The notes below the pieces were generated by a model. That model was given only the letters and a program-made list of their open reading frames with translations, was not told the origin of the DNA and did no database searches. A stretch of 64,000 nucleotides of DNA from Mactromeris polynyma (taxonomy: Eukaryota; Mollusca; Bivalvia; Venerida; Mactridae): NCBI GenBank assembly GCA_032209605.1, contig JASFXZ010000014.1, positions 8,018,912 to 8,082,911 of the forward strand, given 5' to 3'. A program made the position numbers and the translations under genes. Shown here piece after piece: positions 23,983 to 34,804 of this stretch (position 1 is its first letter; every line of letters begins with the position of its first letter).

Positions 23983-24030
23983 TGGCGCTACCGGGATTCG
24001 AACCCGGGCTTACGGATTGCCAGTACATAG
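23983..24030 (-). mobile_element. tRNA-derived remnant (T-arm only)
   Basis: The reverse strand reads gcccgggttcgaatcccggt followed by agcgcc, a clean TpsiC arm and 3' acceptor. The matching 5' acceptor and D-arm are missing, so this is a decayed SINE head or tRNA fragment and not a functional tRNA. Confidence 0.6.
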
Positions 24031-24265
24031 TCGAATCTGATTCCTGAAAATTGATCCGGATTTGATCTGTATCAAATTCTGTGATAAGTGTAATTTATTA
24101 TTTTCACGACAAATAAGTAGAGTTTTGAGGTTTTCACAATGTTAATTAGAAGAATATTGGTATTTTGTGTTAGTTTATGAAAAGTACTGCTTAAAGATTG
24201 ATCCAGATCAGTTGATCCTTTGTGAACACAGGACCAGAGAATATAAAACAATGTCATGATTATAC

Positions 24266-24325
24266 CCAGTATTTCTGCTTCCAGGAATCACCATCTGTGT
24301 ACAGTCTTTGATTCTCCTCTTCGAG
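24266..24325 (-). CDS. Short coiled-coil exon of the minus-strand gene
   Basis: 60 nt, phase 0 on both sides, from a tcattacag acceptor to a TACTGG|gtataa donor. It encodes LEEENQRLYTDGDSWKQKYW. It is short, but fits because the phase, helical composition and position between the neighbouring coiled-coil exons agree. Confidence 0.7.
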
Positions 24326-24639
24326 CTGTAATGATAGTAAATGTACCGAGGTCAAAATACGACACGACCCTCGCTTGTCATGTTGTTTATTCATTTAAGT
24401 TTCACACGTTTCTATTGTATTTAGATATGACAATTGGCAATAAAAATGTTAATTGGCGACCCTATTAAAGGGATGACCCCCAGATTACAAGTAACGTAGC
24501 AAAATATTGCTATTAACAGCTTATGATATGGATGAAGACATGACAGATATTGACAAAATTTCAGCCACGTGAAACAATCTCCCGTTTTGAGTCTCTGAAT
24601 CTCCCGATTTGTCTTCAGAAAAGTCTCACATGTATGCTT

Positions 24640-24818
24640 TTGTTTGTTTTTATTGGGTTTAACGCCGTTTCTCAACAATATTTCAGTTATATACGGCGGC
24701 CGGTTCACCTAACCAGTTTTTCCTGGACTGAATTCTTACCAGTACTAACTTACCCTTCCACAAGGAGCCGGCAACTTCTCCACATGTAGAGGAAAATCAA
24801 CATTTTTTGTCAAGTTAT
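24640..24818 (-). mobile_element. SINE, 5'-truncated, minus orientation
   Basis: On the reverse strand it carries the same body and tail as the element at 7747-8012 (aacggcgttaaacccaataa, ccggccgccgtat, gttgccggctccttgtgga). The tRNA head is absent. Confidence 0.85.
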
Positions 24819-25089
24819 AGAAGCAGCTGATTATGTTTCAGTGTGAGAGAGTTATTAGGTTGATGTAGAATACATTATGTCACTCTGCTAGGGAATTACC
24901 AAATAAAGCGTGGTTGGATATTCAGGACAGTGTTTCTATTGTGTTTGTCTTGACCAGAGAATTTTAGGTGCTACATATCTATGAAGACAATATATCATAT
25001 CTTAAACTAGGTATCCCTCGTGTACCCTATTGCAGCCAAGGAATAAAAAGACACTCAACAAAACTTGACTCCCTAATATCCACACCAAC

Positions 25090-25298
25090 CTGATTGGTTT
25101 GACATTTCATTTGAGTTATCTCCCTCGTTAGATCCTCTTCTCTTTGCTTGACATTTTCTGGTTCAACTTTGACCTTTATTTTTGTGTCAAGTAACTCCTG
25201 TTTCAGTGTTGCAAGTTCTCCAATCTTCACATCCAGTATACATTGCTGATGATGGTTCTGATATTGTAGACGTTTGTTCAAGTCCTTCAATACACTCA
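25090..25298 (-). CDS. Most upstream confident exon of the minus-strand coiled-coil gene
   Basis: 209 nt from a tattcacag acceptor to an AATCAG|gttggt donor. The frame encodes SVLKDLNKRLQYQNHHQQCI, then GELATLKQELLDTKIKVKVE and ends TQMKCQTNQ, helical with heptads. Its first two bases (TG) need one base from a further upstream exon that I could not place, so the start codon of this gene is not identified. Counted from here the gene encodes about 1,060 residues. Confidence 0.75.
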
Positions 25299-25366
25299 CT
25301 GTGAATACAAACAAATACGAATGCCAGTTTAAAACAGTGTTTTCACATACATGGCATAAACCCAAT

Positions 25367-25496
25367 TCGATAAGGCTTTATTATCGATTTACCCATTATA
25401 TTGGGTATAGGGTGGGAAGGTTGTTTAAATCATATCTTTAATTATGAACAGATGAATAGGTTGTATACAACACCCCTATAATCAATATTTAGGTAA
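25367..25496. repeat. Direct repeat, left copy (about 130 bp)
   Basis: Shares cgataaggctt, cattatattgggtatagg, gggtggg.aggttgtttaaat and acacccctataatc.atattt with 26070-26204, same orientation. The pair encloses about 570 bp without coding capacity, a layout like a terminal-repeat miniature retroelement, although the ends do not show TG...CA. Confidence 0.85.
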
Positions 25497-26069
25497 ACCC
25501 AATAATGAAAAGAGATAGCGAATTTGAGTTATACTTGAAAACAGTTGTAAACTAATTTTGTTGTGATTAGCCAATGAAAACATGTTTTGGTGATATATTG
25601 ACCAATTAACACCATGAATACAATAACAGTCTTCTAAACTAATTTTGCATCAACTAAAGCTGAACTATAGTGCTGTTATATTGACCGCAAACAGGTGCAT
25701 GAACTTTCAGGACGGATCCATGCCAATTTAGGTTTGGTTAAATTTTCTATCGAAACACAGTTACCACGGCCTTTTCAAGACACCTACTTTGAATATATTC
25801 TTATGTTCGCGGTTAATAAAATCGCACTATATTATAGTTATGGTATATAGTATTTATGCAAAAAGGCCAGGGTCAGGTTAATTTATTCCGAATATAAAAC
25901 AGAAAAGGAAGTGCAAACAACACCGAAGAATTGTTCATTGCGTCACACCCGAGAGTTCAATGACATAAGTTATGATATTATAAATAACTTCAAAACAACA
26001 GATTGAACTTTGAAAGTAATAAATACACGCAACAAGTGGTCAATGGCAGGTATGTATTGCCTCACCCTA

Positions 26070-26204
26070 TTCGATAAGGCTTTCATTATCGATTTATCCA
26101 TTATATTGGGTATATAGGGTGGGCAGGTTGTTTAAATCATATTTTTAATTATGAACCGATGCATAGGTTGTTTACGACACCCCTATAATCGATATTTAGG
26201 TAAA
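26070..26204. repeat. Direct repeat, right copy (about 135 bp)
   Basis: Same orientation as 25367-25496 and differing at roughly one position in ten. Contains an extra ta in the tata of the gggtatatagg stretch. Confidence 0.85.
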
Positions 26205-26778
26205 AACGAAAGAAATATTGAATCTGAGTTATGCCTCTGTACTAATATCGCTAATTTCCTAAGAGTGGGAAAGTAAACATGTGTAAATATAAATATAATG
26301 CGATTGTGCATTGAAGAGACAGCTGATCTCACTGTCATAGAAATGGCGCTGTGACTATGAAAATTTCTAGAAAAACGAAATAAATCGAACATAAGCGATT
26401 ATCGTTTCGTCAGCATGCCAAAATTATTCCTATGCCTGTAAATGTATTTGTATTACTGTGTTTATGAGGTCGCCCGTCGCCGCGCACATTTTATAATGCA
26501 CTTTATGGTATTTTGGTCGACCCGGTATGTCCCCCGCACACCATAAATAGACTTTTTGAAACCGAAGGGGGAAATTTACCTGCCAGTATATCAGTATAGA
26601 TCACACAGACAATTTTTGAAGCCAAAGACGGTTACTGCACAGTGCCAATGAGACCTATCGTACACTTACCATTTTTCTGGCACATAACCAGTACTTTCCT
26701 GGAATCTACCCAGTACTTTCCTGGTGACATGCCAGTACTATGTTAGGTGGGAAACACTGAAAAGCATTTCTGTTTTAT
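26205..26778. other. No gene; probable SINE body near the right end
   Basis: About 26500-26778 carries several repeats of agtactgg/ccagtact that probably form the body of the minus-strand SINE whose tRNA head is at 26779-26852. Otherwise nothing recognisable. Confidence 0.4.
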
Positions 26779-26852
26779 CCAGCGAGACGAGGGATCGAAC
26801 CCACGACCTTCGGATTCGTAGTCAGCAGCGTTAACCACTGAGCCACAGGGCC
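26779..26852 (-). mobile_element. tRNA head of a second SINE type, minus orientation
   Basis: The reverse strand reads ccctgtggctcagtggttaa (A box) and gtgggttcgatccctcg (B box). It continues into a body of AGTACTGG-type repeats that differs from the 7.7-kb SINE. The acceptor stem does not close well, so it is not a functional tRNA. Confidence 0.65.
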
Positions 26853-27440
26853 ACCTGTGCCTGTAAATGTGTAGTAATTTTAAGCCATTTATACAGTTGT
26901 CGATGCGGAATCTGCGTATATTTTAAAACGCGTCATCTCATTACTCAGCATCTCGTTACTCAAATTCGCAACAATATTTGTAATATGTATCAGTAAGATG
27001 AAAGAACGATCACTGCCTTCTGTAAATGCTAAATGATATGAAATGAAATGGATTAGTTTCCTTCGACACAAAGGGCCAAACATCGTGTAAATACCCTATT
27101 GGTTCTAACATGTGAAAATCCCTGTCTATAAAAAACTCACGTGAGTGATATAATTGTCCTGACCAATAGAATTTAGTATCACTGAAAAATGGGGATTTCG
27201 TTTCTTGCGACTAAATCATTGGCTATATCAAAAAGGTTAAAAATGTCAAATATCAAAATATACTGTGTTATAAAGCAGCGTGTGAATGTAACGGTAGTGG
27301 AATCAAAGCACTGTGTGGGAGCATAGCTAAACATAGCAAAATCAATCTCTCTCGAAAAATGCTGATTTTACAGGAGACTGAATGCCCAATTTAATACCAC
27401 AGAAAATATCCTTTAAAAGCAAGAGGTATGTATGCTTATT
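26853..27440. other. No gene seen
   Basis: AT-rich. The short minus-strand open frame at 26889-27083 has no splice context and unconvincing composition. Confidence 0.45.
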
Positions 27441-27760
27441 TTGGGTTTAACACCATTTCTGAACAGTATTTCAGTCATCATACAACGGTCAGTTGACCAA
27501 ACCAGTACTGCTCCTGGGTTACCAATCAGTACTAACAAGTGCTCCTGGGTTACCAACCAGTACTAACCTGCTCCTCCCCAATGCAACTGACAACTCTCCA
27601 ACATAAATCAGAAGTCATAGGTAGATGACAAATGACTATGGATGCATTATCTTCAGTCACATTGTCACGGAATAACATATGCCACACCTGGGGGTCGAAC
27701 CCTTGATCTCTAGATTAGCACTTGAGTGTTAGTCCAGATTGTGACAACCAGCTGGGCCCA
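27441..27760 (-). mobile_element. Full-length tRNA-headed SINE, minus orientation
   Basis: Reverse strand: tRNA-like head with cccagctggttgtcacaat and the B box agggttcgaccccc, then the common body and tail (aatggtgttaaaccca). A 30-bp piece of the body (gctcctgggttaccaa.cagt) is duplicated in tandem at about 27510-27570. Confidence 0.85.
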
Positions 27761-27763
27761 CAG

Positions 27764-27823
27764 AAATTGATAACATAGAGGAACAGACAAGAAATGAAAA
27801 CCAACTACAAGCTGCTGATTCAG
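27764..27823 (+). CDS. Possible small plus-strand exon next to a SINE
   Basis: An AG at the very edge of the SINE is followed by 60 open bases and a strong donor (TTCAG|gtgagc). The frame gives IDNIEEQTRNENQLQAADS, a composition typical of coding sequence in an AT-rich region. Its phase is 1-1, the same class as the repeated exons at 42.5-56 kb, but there is no sequence match. The frame stays open past the donor to a stop at 27934-27936, so it could also be a relic open frame. No partner exons were found. Confidence 0.25.
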
Positions 27824-28318
27824 GTGAGCTTGCAACCAATGAACATGACATATCAGAGTGCGAAAAACACTTCAAACCACTTGTCAAACACATGAAAACT
27901 ACGCTACACAAACTGATAGGGGCATTTATTTATTGACAGAGCTATAAATTATTGGTATTGTCAACAAGAAATTTAAGTATCTTTTTTTCTTTAAATGTAG
28001 AAGCTTGTATACTATAAATAACATAATTTAATTGTACATTTGAAATCTAAAACTTAAGGGAAGATAAAGAAGACTAAAGAGGTTGTGTCAAAGATTTCGA
28101 TTAAACACAAAGAGTCTTAAAGGTCACTTTCTATGAAAATAAAGCATTGAAGTTTGCAAATTGGGTGCACTCTCTAGGTTAAATTTTGTTGTACAACATA
28201 ACAAATGCCTAAATGTCATTCAATTACAATATACTACAAATACTCCGAGACCTGTAAGGGGAGATCACTGCGTTTGAGACTGCATCAATCGTAACTTCTT
28301 GGCGGTATTCGGGAGAGC

Positions 28319-28768
28319 CAATAATGCCGAGGTGTTCCGAATGAGACGGCATAATAAATAACTCTGTAGTGTGATCAAAGACACAGTATAGTCTGTTTCA
28401 ATATAGTTCAACATTACTTATTGCGTAAGTCGTGAACTCACACATCCATGTTAATAAACTTGTAACATAGCGATTTATCTGATTAAAAGAATATAAATGT
28501 TCGCGACTGGTACATAAAACCAAGAAAGTCTTCTTAATTCCAACACCAGAGAATTCCCTGTGGTGATGAATAACAAGGCTACTTACTGGATAAATCTTGA
28601 AATACACTATAGAAAATGTCAACCAATCTGCTTCAAGGTTACAACTATTTTTAAATTGAAGAGAAATTGCGCGAAATTGCCTTGGTGGTTAACGTAAGAT
28701 TTGATTGGTTTACAGAACACTGAATATGTAATTAGCAAAACCATGTTAGTACGGCTGTGCCGAAAAAA
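28319..28768 (-). repeat. Dispersed repeat of about 450 bp, copy A
   Basis: The reverse complement matches 38438-38884 over nearly its full length, including gttggaattaa.aagacttt, ttggttttatgtaccagtcg and cattcggaacacctcggcat. Both copies keep similar 70-codon open frames on that strand, but with neither start context nor splice sites. Probably a non-autonomous mobile element. Confidence 0.85.
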
Positions 28769-30046
28769 GATTATCTGCATCGGCCTCTTAGATTTAGAGG
28801 CCTAAAGGTCCTGCATGGAAGAGGGAATAAAATACCATGAGGCTTGAATTTTATTGAATAGACTTGGTTCCCTAAACAAACCCTTCAAAACGGTGACCTA
28901 GCAGAACAACAACTGCGCACACAGACAAGTAAAAGTCGGCAGTAATATACTAAAAATCTACAGTGCATGATATAACCTCTTTAAAATATATTCAGTCATT
29001 TAACTGAAGGTTATAGACCTTTAAAATATGCCTTAAAATCTTCAACAGATAAGATCATCGAATAATTTAATGGTTAAAGGATAAGGTGACTGATCAGTAG
29101 TGTCTCGTTACATTTAATATAAATTGAACTTAGTGTATTAGTGTAATGTTTTAAATGGACAAAAACAACGCTAGGATATTTAAAAATCTAAAACAACTTT
29201 ATTAAGATCACAAGGTTTAGAATTCGGTACAAAGAGATACGTAACCAATAAATTCAATATAATACATAACAATGTTGAAAGATAGATTGAATGTTACTGC
29301 CAATATAAAGAACAATTAAAATTAAATTATCACGTATAATAGGCTTTGATGGTAAATTTTTACACATGCAAATTATAGATTTAACCAAAGAGGACTTTAA
29401 ACATTGTAACAATACTGCTAAAACGTTGGCATACAGACATAGGTAAACTCGAAGATTGAATTGAAAATATTTGTGTATCTCTGGCCGTTTATAGAGCCGA
29501 TCACAAATTTAAATCTTTACGTTATTTTGGTTGCTGAAAGGAAACACATTAACTAAGTGGACATGTAAATGAATCAAAGTTTCTCTGTCAAAGGGGAAAT
29601 GGAAAGAGGATGGAACTAAGTGCGAATTATAATGGTTTGTAAATTTTTATTTATTAGAATTCATAGAATTTTTCATTTTGTTTTTAAATCAATGTAATTT
29701 AGGTAATGAAAAATAAACTATTTATCAGTAATTGAATTGTTTATGATAAGTAATAGGTGGAACAAAATAAATAATAGAATCCAAATAAGGTCATAACAGT
29801 TTAAGTGAAATTTTTTTTATAATATAAGGACATTATTGTATTCCTTCCTTCTTCGATCATTCCTTCCTTTGTTTTTTATTCCTTCCTTCATTCAGTGTAG
29901 TACATTCCAAATATACTGATTTGTTTCCATAGCAGCTTAGAAAAATATAAACACATTTTGGGGTTTTGATAACCAATCATATCATAGACTTAAACTTGCC
30001 ATCTTACTGGGTTTCATACCAAGATTCTTGTGATTCTGAGCTAGTT
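28769..30046. other. AT-rich, no gene seen; (TTCC) repeats at 29842-29897
   Basis: Low-complexity sequence with a ttccttcctt microsatellite just upstream of the 25-bp array. No coding-like frame on either strand. Confidence 0.5.
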
Positions 30047-30690
30047 CTCAAACCTTACTGTTGGGCTCAACCTCAAACCTTACGGTTGGGGTCAACCTCA
30101 AACCTTACGGTTGGGCTCAACCTCAAACCTTACTGTTGGGCTCAACCTCAAACCTTACTGTTGGGCTCAACCTCAAACCTTACTGTTGGGCTCAACCTCA
30201 AATCAAACTTTAGGGCTCAACCTCAAACCTTACTGTTGGGCTCAACCTCAAACCTTACTGTTGGGCTCAACCTCAAACCTTACTGTTGGGCTCAACCTCA
30301 AACCTTACTGTTGGGCTCAACCTCAAACCTTACTGTTGGGCTCAACCTCAAACCTTACTGTAGGGCTCAATCTCAAACCTTACTGTTGGGACTCAACCTC
30401 AAACCTTACTGTTGGGCTCAACCTCAAACCTTACTGTTGGGCTCAACCTCAAACCTTACTGTTGGGCTCAACCTCAAACCTTACTGTTGGTCTCAACCTC
30501 AAACCTTACTGTTGGGCTCAACCTCAAACCTTACTGTTGGGCTCAACCTCAAACCTTATTGTTGGGCTCAACCTCAAACCTTACTGTTGGGCTCAACCTC
30601 AAACCTTACTGTTGGGCTCAACCTCAAACCTTACTGTTGGGCTCAACCTCAAACCTTACTGTTGGGCTCAATCTCAAACCTTACTGTTGG
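30047..30690. repeat. 25-bp minisatellite, about 26 copies
   Basis: The tandem unit is ccttactgttgggctcaacc plus tcaaa, nearly identical throughout. One unit has an extra A (gggactcaacc) and a few carry point changes. The three overlapping plus-strand open frames (PYCWAQPQT-type) come from the unit lacking stops and are not genes. Confidence 0.97.
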
Positions 30691-30741
30691 AATTTTATAG
30701 TAAGTTCATTAATAAGTAGTTAATATATTAAATTTAAAAAC

Positions 30742-30860
30742 CTGTCACATGGATCAACTCTGTGGACTTCCTGAGATAGTCGACAAATAATATGGTTAAA
30801 ATCTATCAGTTTATGATCAGTCTGTTTACTGTATTGGATTTCTTTATCAGTAAACATCAA
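30742..30860 (-). CDS. Isolated exon-like segment, minus strand
   Basis: On the minus strand an atgaacag acceptor is followed by 119 open nt (LMFTDKEIQYSKQTDHKLID and on to RLSQEVHRVDPCD) and a GACAG|gttttt donor. Composition is clearly more protein-like than the surroundings. It ends with two bases of a codon, whereas the next certain exon downstream (25090-25298) needs one, so at least one unplaced exon would have to lie between if they belong to the same gene. Family unknown. Confidence 0.4.
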
Positions 30861-31394
30861 CTGTTCATAACAAATTGCAGTCAAAATCCAATATATTATG
30901 GTTAATGATACTCTAAAGTTAAAATTGTTCATGGCACTCAAACATTGTGACAAAAATGAAACTAAATTATTATCCTGAAGATTTCTGCGAAGTTGACAAC
31001 AAAAAATAAATTAAATGATTCCCTCAACATGGATCTCTGCATTATGGGTTCACGGCATCTTAATTTAGTGTATCAGGACATCAAAGCACCTTCATTTAGT
31101 GTATTGGAGCAAAATATTCAAACTGTGTATTCTGGAAGATTATAGAATCAAATCAATTTCAGAGAAATGGATAAACAGAAATTTCCTTTATTGGTTTACA
31201 CTGAGATTAGTATCAGGTGGTTGGTAACTTGGGAACAAAATAATTCAAAATAATTGAACTTAATTTCACTGTTCATTGGCAGGAAAATGCTAATTTGTAA
31301 ACATACCGCTTTAATAAATGTGTAAAATTGCAAGTTGTGAAATGAATTGGACCCATGGATTTGATTTACCACAGAAAAAATAATCTGATGTAAA
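30861..31394. other. No gene seen
   Basis: AT-rich sequence. A short direct repeat (atttagtgtat) occurs at about 31062 and 31095; nothing else recognised. Confidence 0.45.
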
Positions 31395-31590
31395 ACAAGT
31401 TGCTCCTCACCACTGTGGGTTCAAATCCCACCCATGATGTTATATTTCAATGCGAGGAATCTATCCAACTGGCTTACAGAAGGTCAGTGGTTCCGGTGCC
31501 TGCCAGTGCTATGATTAATGTTCTTAGAAGGGGGACCTGAAGCCTTCGGCCCTTACAACTGGAACAGTAAAGGGCTAATTATGTGACTTT
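31395..31590 (+). mobile_element. SINE-like element with a tRNA T-arm
   Basis: ccactgtgggttcaaatccc is a clean B box/T-arm. The body (ccaactggcttacagaaggtcagtggttcc.. ggtgcctgccagtgctatgatt) differs from the 7.7-kb SINE and looks like a third SINE type. The A box is decayed. Confidence 0.55.
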
Positions 31591-31597
31591 ATCTGCC

Positions 31598-32150
31598 AGG
31601 CCATTCCTTGTGTCTCTGTTCCTTAACGTATGTACCGTTTAACCTCCTCAAGTGCCTTATGTTTTATGGATTGTTGTTTTCCTGGAGGTATGTGTGGGGA
31701 GGCACTGTCTTATGTATGTGGCGTTCCCTGTACCCGGAGGTCTGTGTGGGGAGGCACTGTCTTATGTATGTGGCGTTCCCTGTACCCGGAGGTCTGTGTG
31801 GGGAGGCACTGTCTTATGTATGTGGCGTTCCCTGTACCCGGAGGTCTGTGTGGGGAGGCACTGTCTTATGTATGTGGCGTTCCCTGTACCCGGAGGTCTG
31901 TGTGGGGAGGCACTGTCTTATGTATGTGGCGTTCCCTGTACCCGGAGGTCTGTGTGGGGAGGCACTGTCTTATGTATGTGGCGTTCCCTGTACCCGGAGG
32001 TCTGTGTGGGGAGGCACTGTCTTATGTATGTGGCGTTCCCTGTACCCGGAGGTCTGTGTGGGGAGGCACTGTCTTATGTATGTGGCGTTCCCTGTACCCG
32101 GAGGTCTGTGTGGGGAGGCACTGTCTTATGTATGTGGCGTTCCCTGTAGC
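31598..32150. repeat. Repeat element with nine tandem 52-bp units
   Basis: From 31684 the 52-bp unit (ggaggtctgtgtggggaggc, then actgtcttatgtatgtggcg, then ttccctgtaccc) is repeated nine times with almost no change, which implies recent amplification. The lead-in (ccattccttg... cctcaagtgccttatgtttt) matches the 30-bp array locus at 8.37-11.3 kb. In that locus the 52-bp unit occurs once per spacer and the other short unit is expanded. The plus-strand open frames (187, 199 and 165 codons) are artefacts of the array. Confidence 0.95.
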
Positions 32151-32294
32151 TACTTATTCTCTCTATTTTAAGCCCTATTTCAAACAAGAATCAAACAACT
32201 ATTACGTCTCGTTTAACCAAACACCATGACTGAAGTCTGATTTGATGTAAGATTCTACTCAATCATTGTTTTCAATCATTTTCGGTTTGTAGAG

Positions 32295-32560
32295 GACCAG
32301 CACAGTTAGCTCAGATAGTAGAACACTGGGCTGACACCCGGGAGGTCCAGGATAGATTCCCTGGGGAGGGGGGTCGAGGTTGGGTGGGGGGAGTGGGCAG
32401 GTCATGTCCTTTTGTCTTTGTATTTTGTCCTTCACCTCTGATTCAAGTGTGATAGTTATCAACTTATGGCAGGAGGGTATTTAGTTAGTATTGATTGACA
32501 ATTCCAGGGAAACTCGTTTAACGGAAAAACATGTTGAAACATGGCATTAAACCCAATAAA
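32295..32560 (+). mobile_element. Decayed tRNA-headed SINE, plus orientation
   Basis: The head has agttagctcagatagtagaa (A-box-like) and a weak B box (aggatagattccctgg). The tail has gaaacatggcattaaaccca, as in the other copies. Confidence 0.7.
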
Positions 32561-33018
32561 AAATCTGTAGGTCAAATATAAATCAGATACAAGAGTTTGT
32601 CATGGATGCTAAGAAACTTAGTTGAAATCAAAATATCTCCATCACAAGCTTTTCCACTTGGGAAAATTTATGGAGATTTGAATTTTTTTAAAATGTGGCA
32701 TAATATGTTCACAAGAAAAATTCAATAAAGCAATTAACAAATCTTTAATTAAAATCCAATTATATGCTTAACTACCACACAAAGGGTTTAACGTAAAAAT
32801 AATTTTAACTCTGTCAAAAACCAAACCGAATTACAATACTTTTTCACCATTCATTTTATTTTTTTATAAAGACGAATCTTAAACAAATATATGGTTATTA
32901 TGATTAAAGGTACAATAAAGTTTTACCATTTATATAATTCAATATGATCATCGGTTTTATCCGAAATCTATCAAAGTTTAGTATGGAAAATATATCAAAC
33001 TGATTAAATCTATAAGCC

Positions 33019-33411
33019 TTGATAAGACAGCTGTCACAATTATTTTATCCGCCTTTAAACCAGACAGACAACTTGAAATTTGATTACGAAAACTTAATAG
33101 ACATCACATATAGAAATTCCTGGGTTTGGCGCAATACAGTGGTAACTGATTATTTACACAATAAATGGTTTTCGCTAAACTCCCAATTTGTATGCAATAG
33201 ACAGAGGATCTTATATGAGTGGTCAATAATTATTGAATTTATTTTTATATCGGTTCTAGATGATGAGTTGATGAATTCAATAAAAATGAACACAAATGAA
33301 GATTCTATTGTAATAAGACATTACAGCAGAAACGGCTGTATTATGCCAAAACATTACCTTAACCCCCTATACGCAATGTGTGTAATTCGGTATTTGGTTA
33401 CCAAAAGTTGA
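33019..33411 (+). CDS. Hypothetical 130-codon open frame, weak
   Basis: Opens at a TTG and has no ATG or splice signal at its start. The second half (NTNEDSIVIRHYSRNGCIMP) looks more protein-like than chance, the first half less so. AT content is high and no family is recognised. It may be a relic of a mobile element. Confidence 0.2.
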   Translation: MIRQLSQLFYPPLNQTDNLKFDYENLIDITYRNSWVWRNTVVTDYLHNKWFSLNSQFVCNRQRILYEWSIIIEFIFISVLDDELMNSIKMNTNEDSIVIRHYSRNGCIMPKHYLNPLYAMCVIRYLVTKS

Positions 33412-33867
33412 CGCATTAAAAAGTAGTTCCAACAATTGTTTTTATTTTTCAGCCACAAGATACGAGTTCAAATGATTACATATCATATTAAAATTAACTA
33501 GAAATTAAATGTTATACTTCATGCAATATAAATATTTAACATTGTCGACATCATTTGAGTGCGCAGGCCTATGTCATGCTTGTTTTGTTGTGATGTCACA
33601 TGCACCCGAGTTGCTATTTCACTAGTGTGGGTGTTATTACCACTCTACACCGAATGTTATGCTATAAATATAAATAATGTCTAAAGTTGTTCCAATTGTA
33701 CTATGTTGCAGCATCAGTAAATGGAATATGATTTGCCTTTTTTTAAACCAAGAAAATAAAAACTTCTCATTTTTAATTGAACATAAATGTGACAAAAAAT
33801 ACATGATTTTATAACAGATTTTTTTTTCCGGTGTTTTAACCACCTCTTGATGATCAAAACTTTCTCA

Positions 33868-34330
33868 GGCCACAATCTTAAAAATATATTTTTTCCTCTC
33901 CCTTGAAAGGCCAACCTTACAATATATTTTTTCCTCTCCCTTGAAAGGCCAACCTTACAATATATTTTTCCTCTCCCTTGAAAGGCCAACCTTACAATAT
34001 ATTTTTTCCTCTCCCTTGAAAGGCCAACCTTACAATATATTTTTTCCTCTCCCTTGGAAATGCCAATCTTAAAAATATATTTTTTCCTCTCCCTTGAAAG
34101 GCCAACCTTAAACTATTTTTCATCCCACTTTAAAGGCCAACCTTACAATATTTTTTCCTCTCCCTTGGAAATGCCAATCTTAAAAATATATTTTTTCCTC
34201 TCCCTTGAAAGGCCAACCGTACAATATATTTTTTCCTCTCCCTTGGAAATGCCAATCTTAAAAATATATTTTTTCCTCTCCCTTGAAAGGCCAACCTTAC
34301 ACTATTGTTCATCCCACTTTAAAGGCCAAC
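33868..34330. repeat. 38-bp minisatellite, about twelve copies in two variants
   Basis: The unit is ttttttcctctcccttgaaa, ggccaaccttacaatata. A variant with ggaaatgccaatcttaaaaa alternates with it, and a shortened variant (catcccactttaaaggcc) occurs twice. Open frames across it on both strands are artefacts. Confidence 0.95.
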
Positions 34331-34755
34331 CTAAAAAAACAGACTTTCAAGGTTGTGAGTACAAGCCCAGCGATGAGCAAGGTTTGATCACGATCGTCAC
34401 AATCCCTAATTTAAGCACAAGTACTGGTTGGTAGCTAGGAAGCAGTAATCGAGAGTGATTAGTATAAGTTGTAACAACTTGTTTAACAATTGATGTAAAA
34501 CAAATAAGTTTAAAAAAAAAAAAATAACGGTCAGTTTGACATTTGACCCAAAATCAATTAGTAAAAATAATGATACATTTCTGAGGATTCTTTTACTTGG
34601 AGATATACTCAGAAACACAACGGAATTTATTAGCAAGAAAACAACTGCAAGTGCAGTCCATTGCTTCTAGAAACTAAAAGCATCAATAAGAAAAGTCTCT
34701 AATGCAACAGAAAAAGATAACACAATGTATAATTTGAAACTGTCTATTTTTTCAG
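34331..34755. other. Upstream region/5' intron of the 34805 gene
   Basis: No coding frame. A ctattttttcag polypyrimidine tract and AG at 34746-34755 looks like a 3' splice site just upstream of the start codon. It suggests at least one non-coding 5' exon that I cannot place, and so no promoter is assigned. Confidence 0.45.
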
Positions 34756-34804
34756 ATTATCTCACAGAGAGCCATACAGAGGGAAGAAAGATTTATTACA
34801 TAAC

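Noticed and set aside
29966..30723. 244-, 202- and 103-codon plus-strand frames
   Set aside because: Products of the 25-bp array, which cycles through all three frames without stops.
31608..32229. Cys/Gly/Val-rich frames of 187, 199 and 165 codons
   Set aside because: Three overlapping frames of the 52-bp array; no start context and no similarity to any family.
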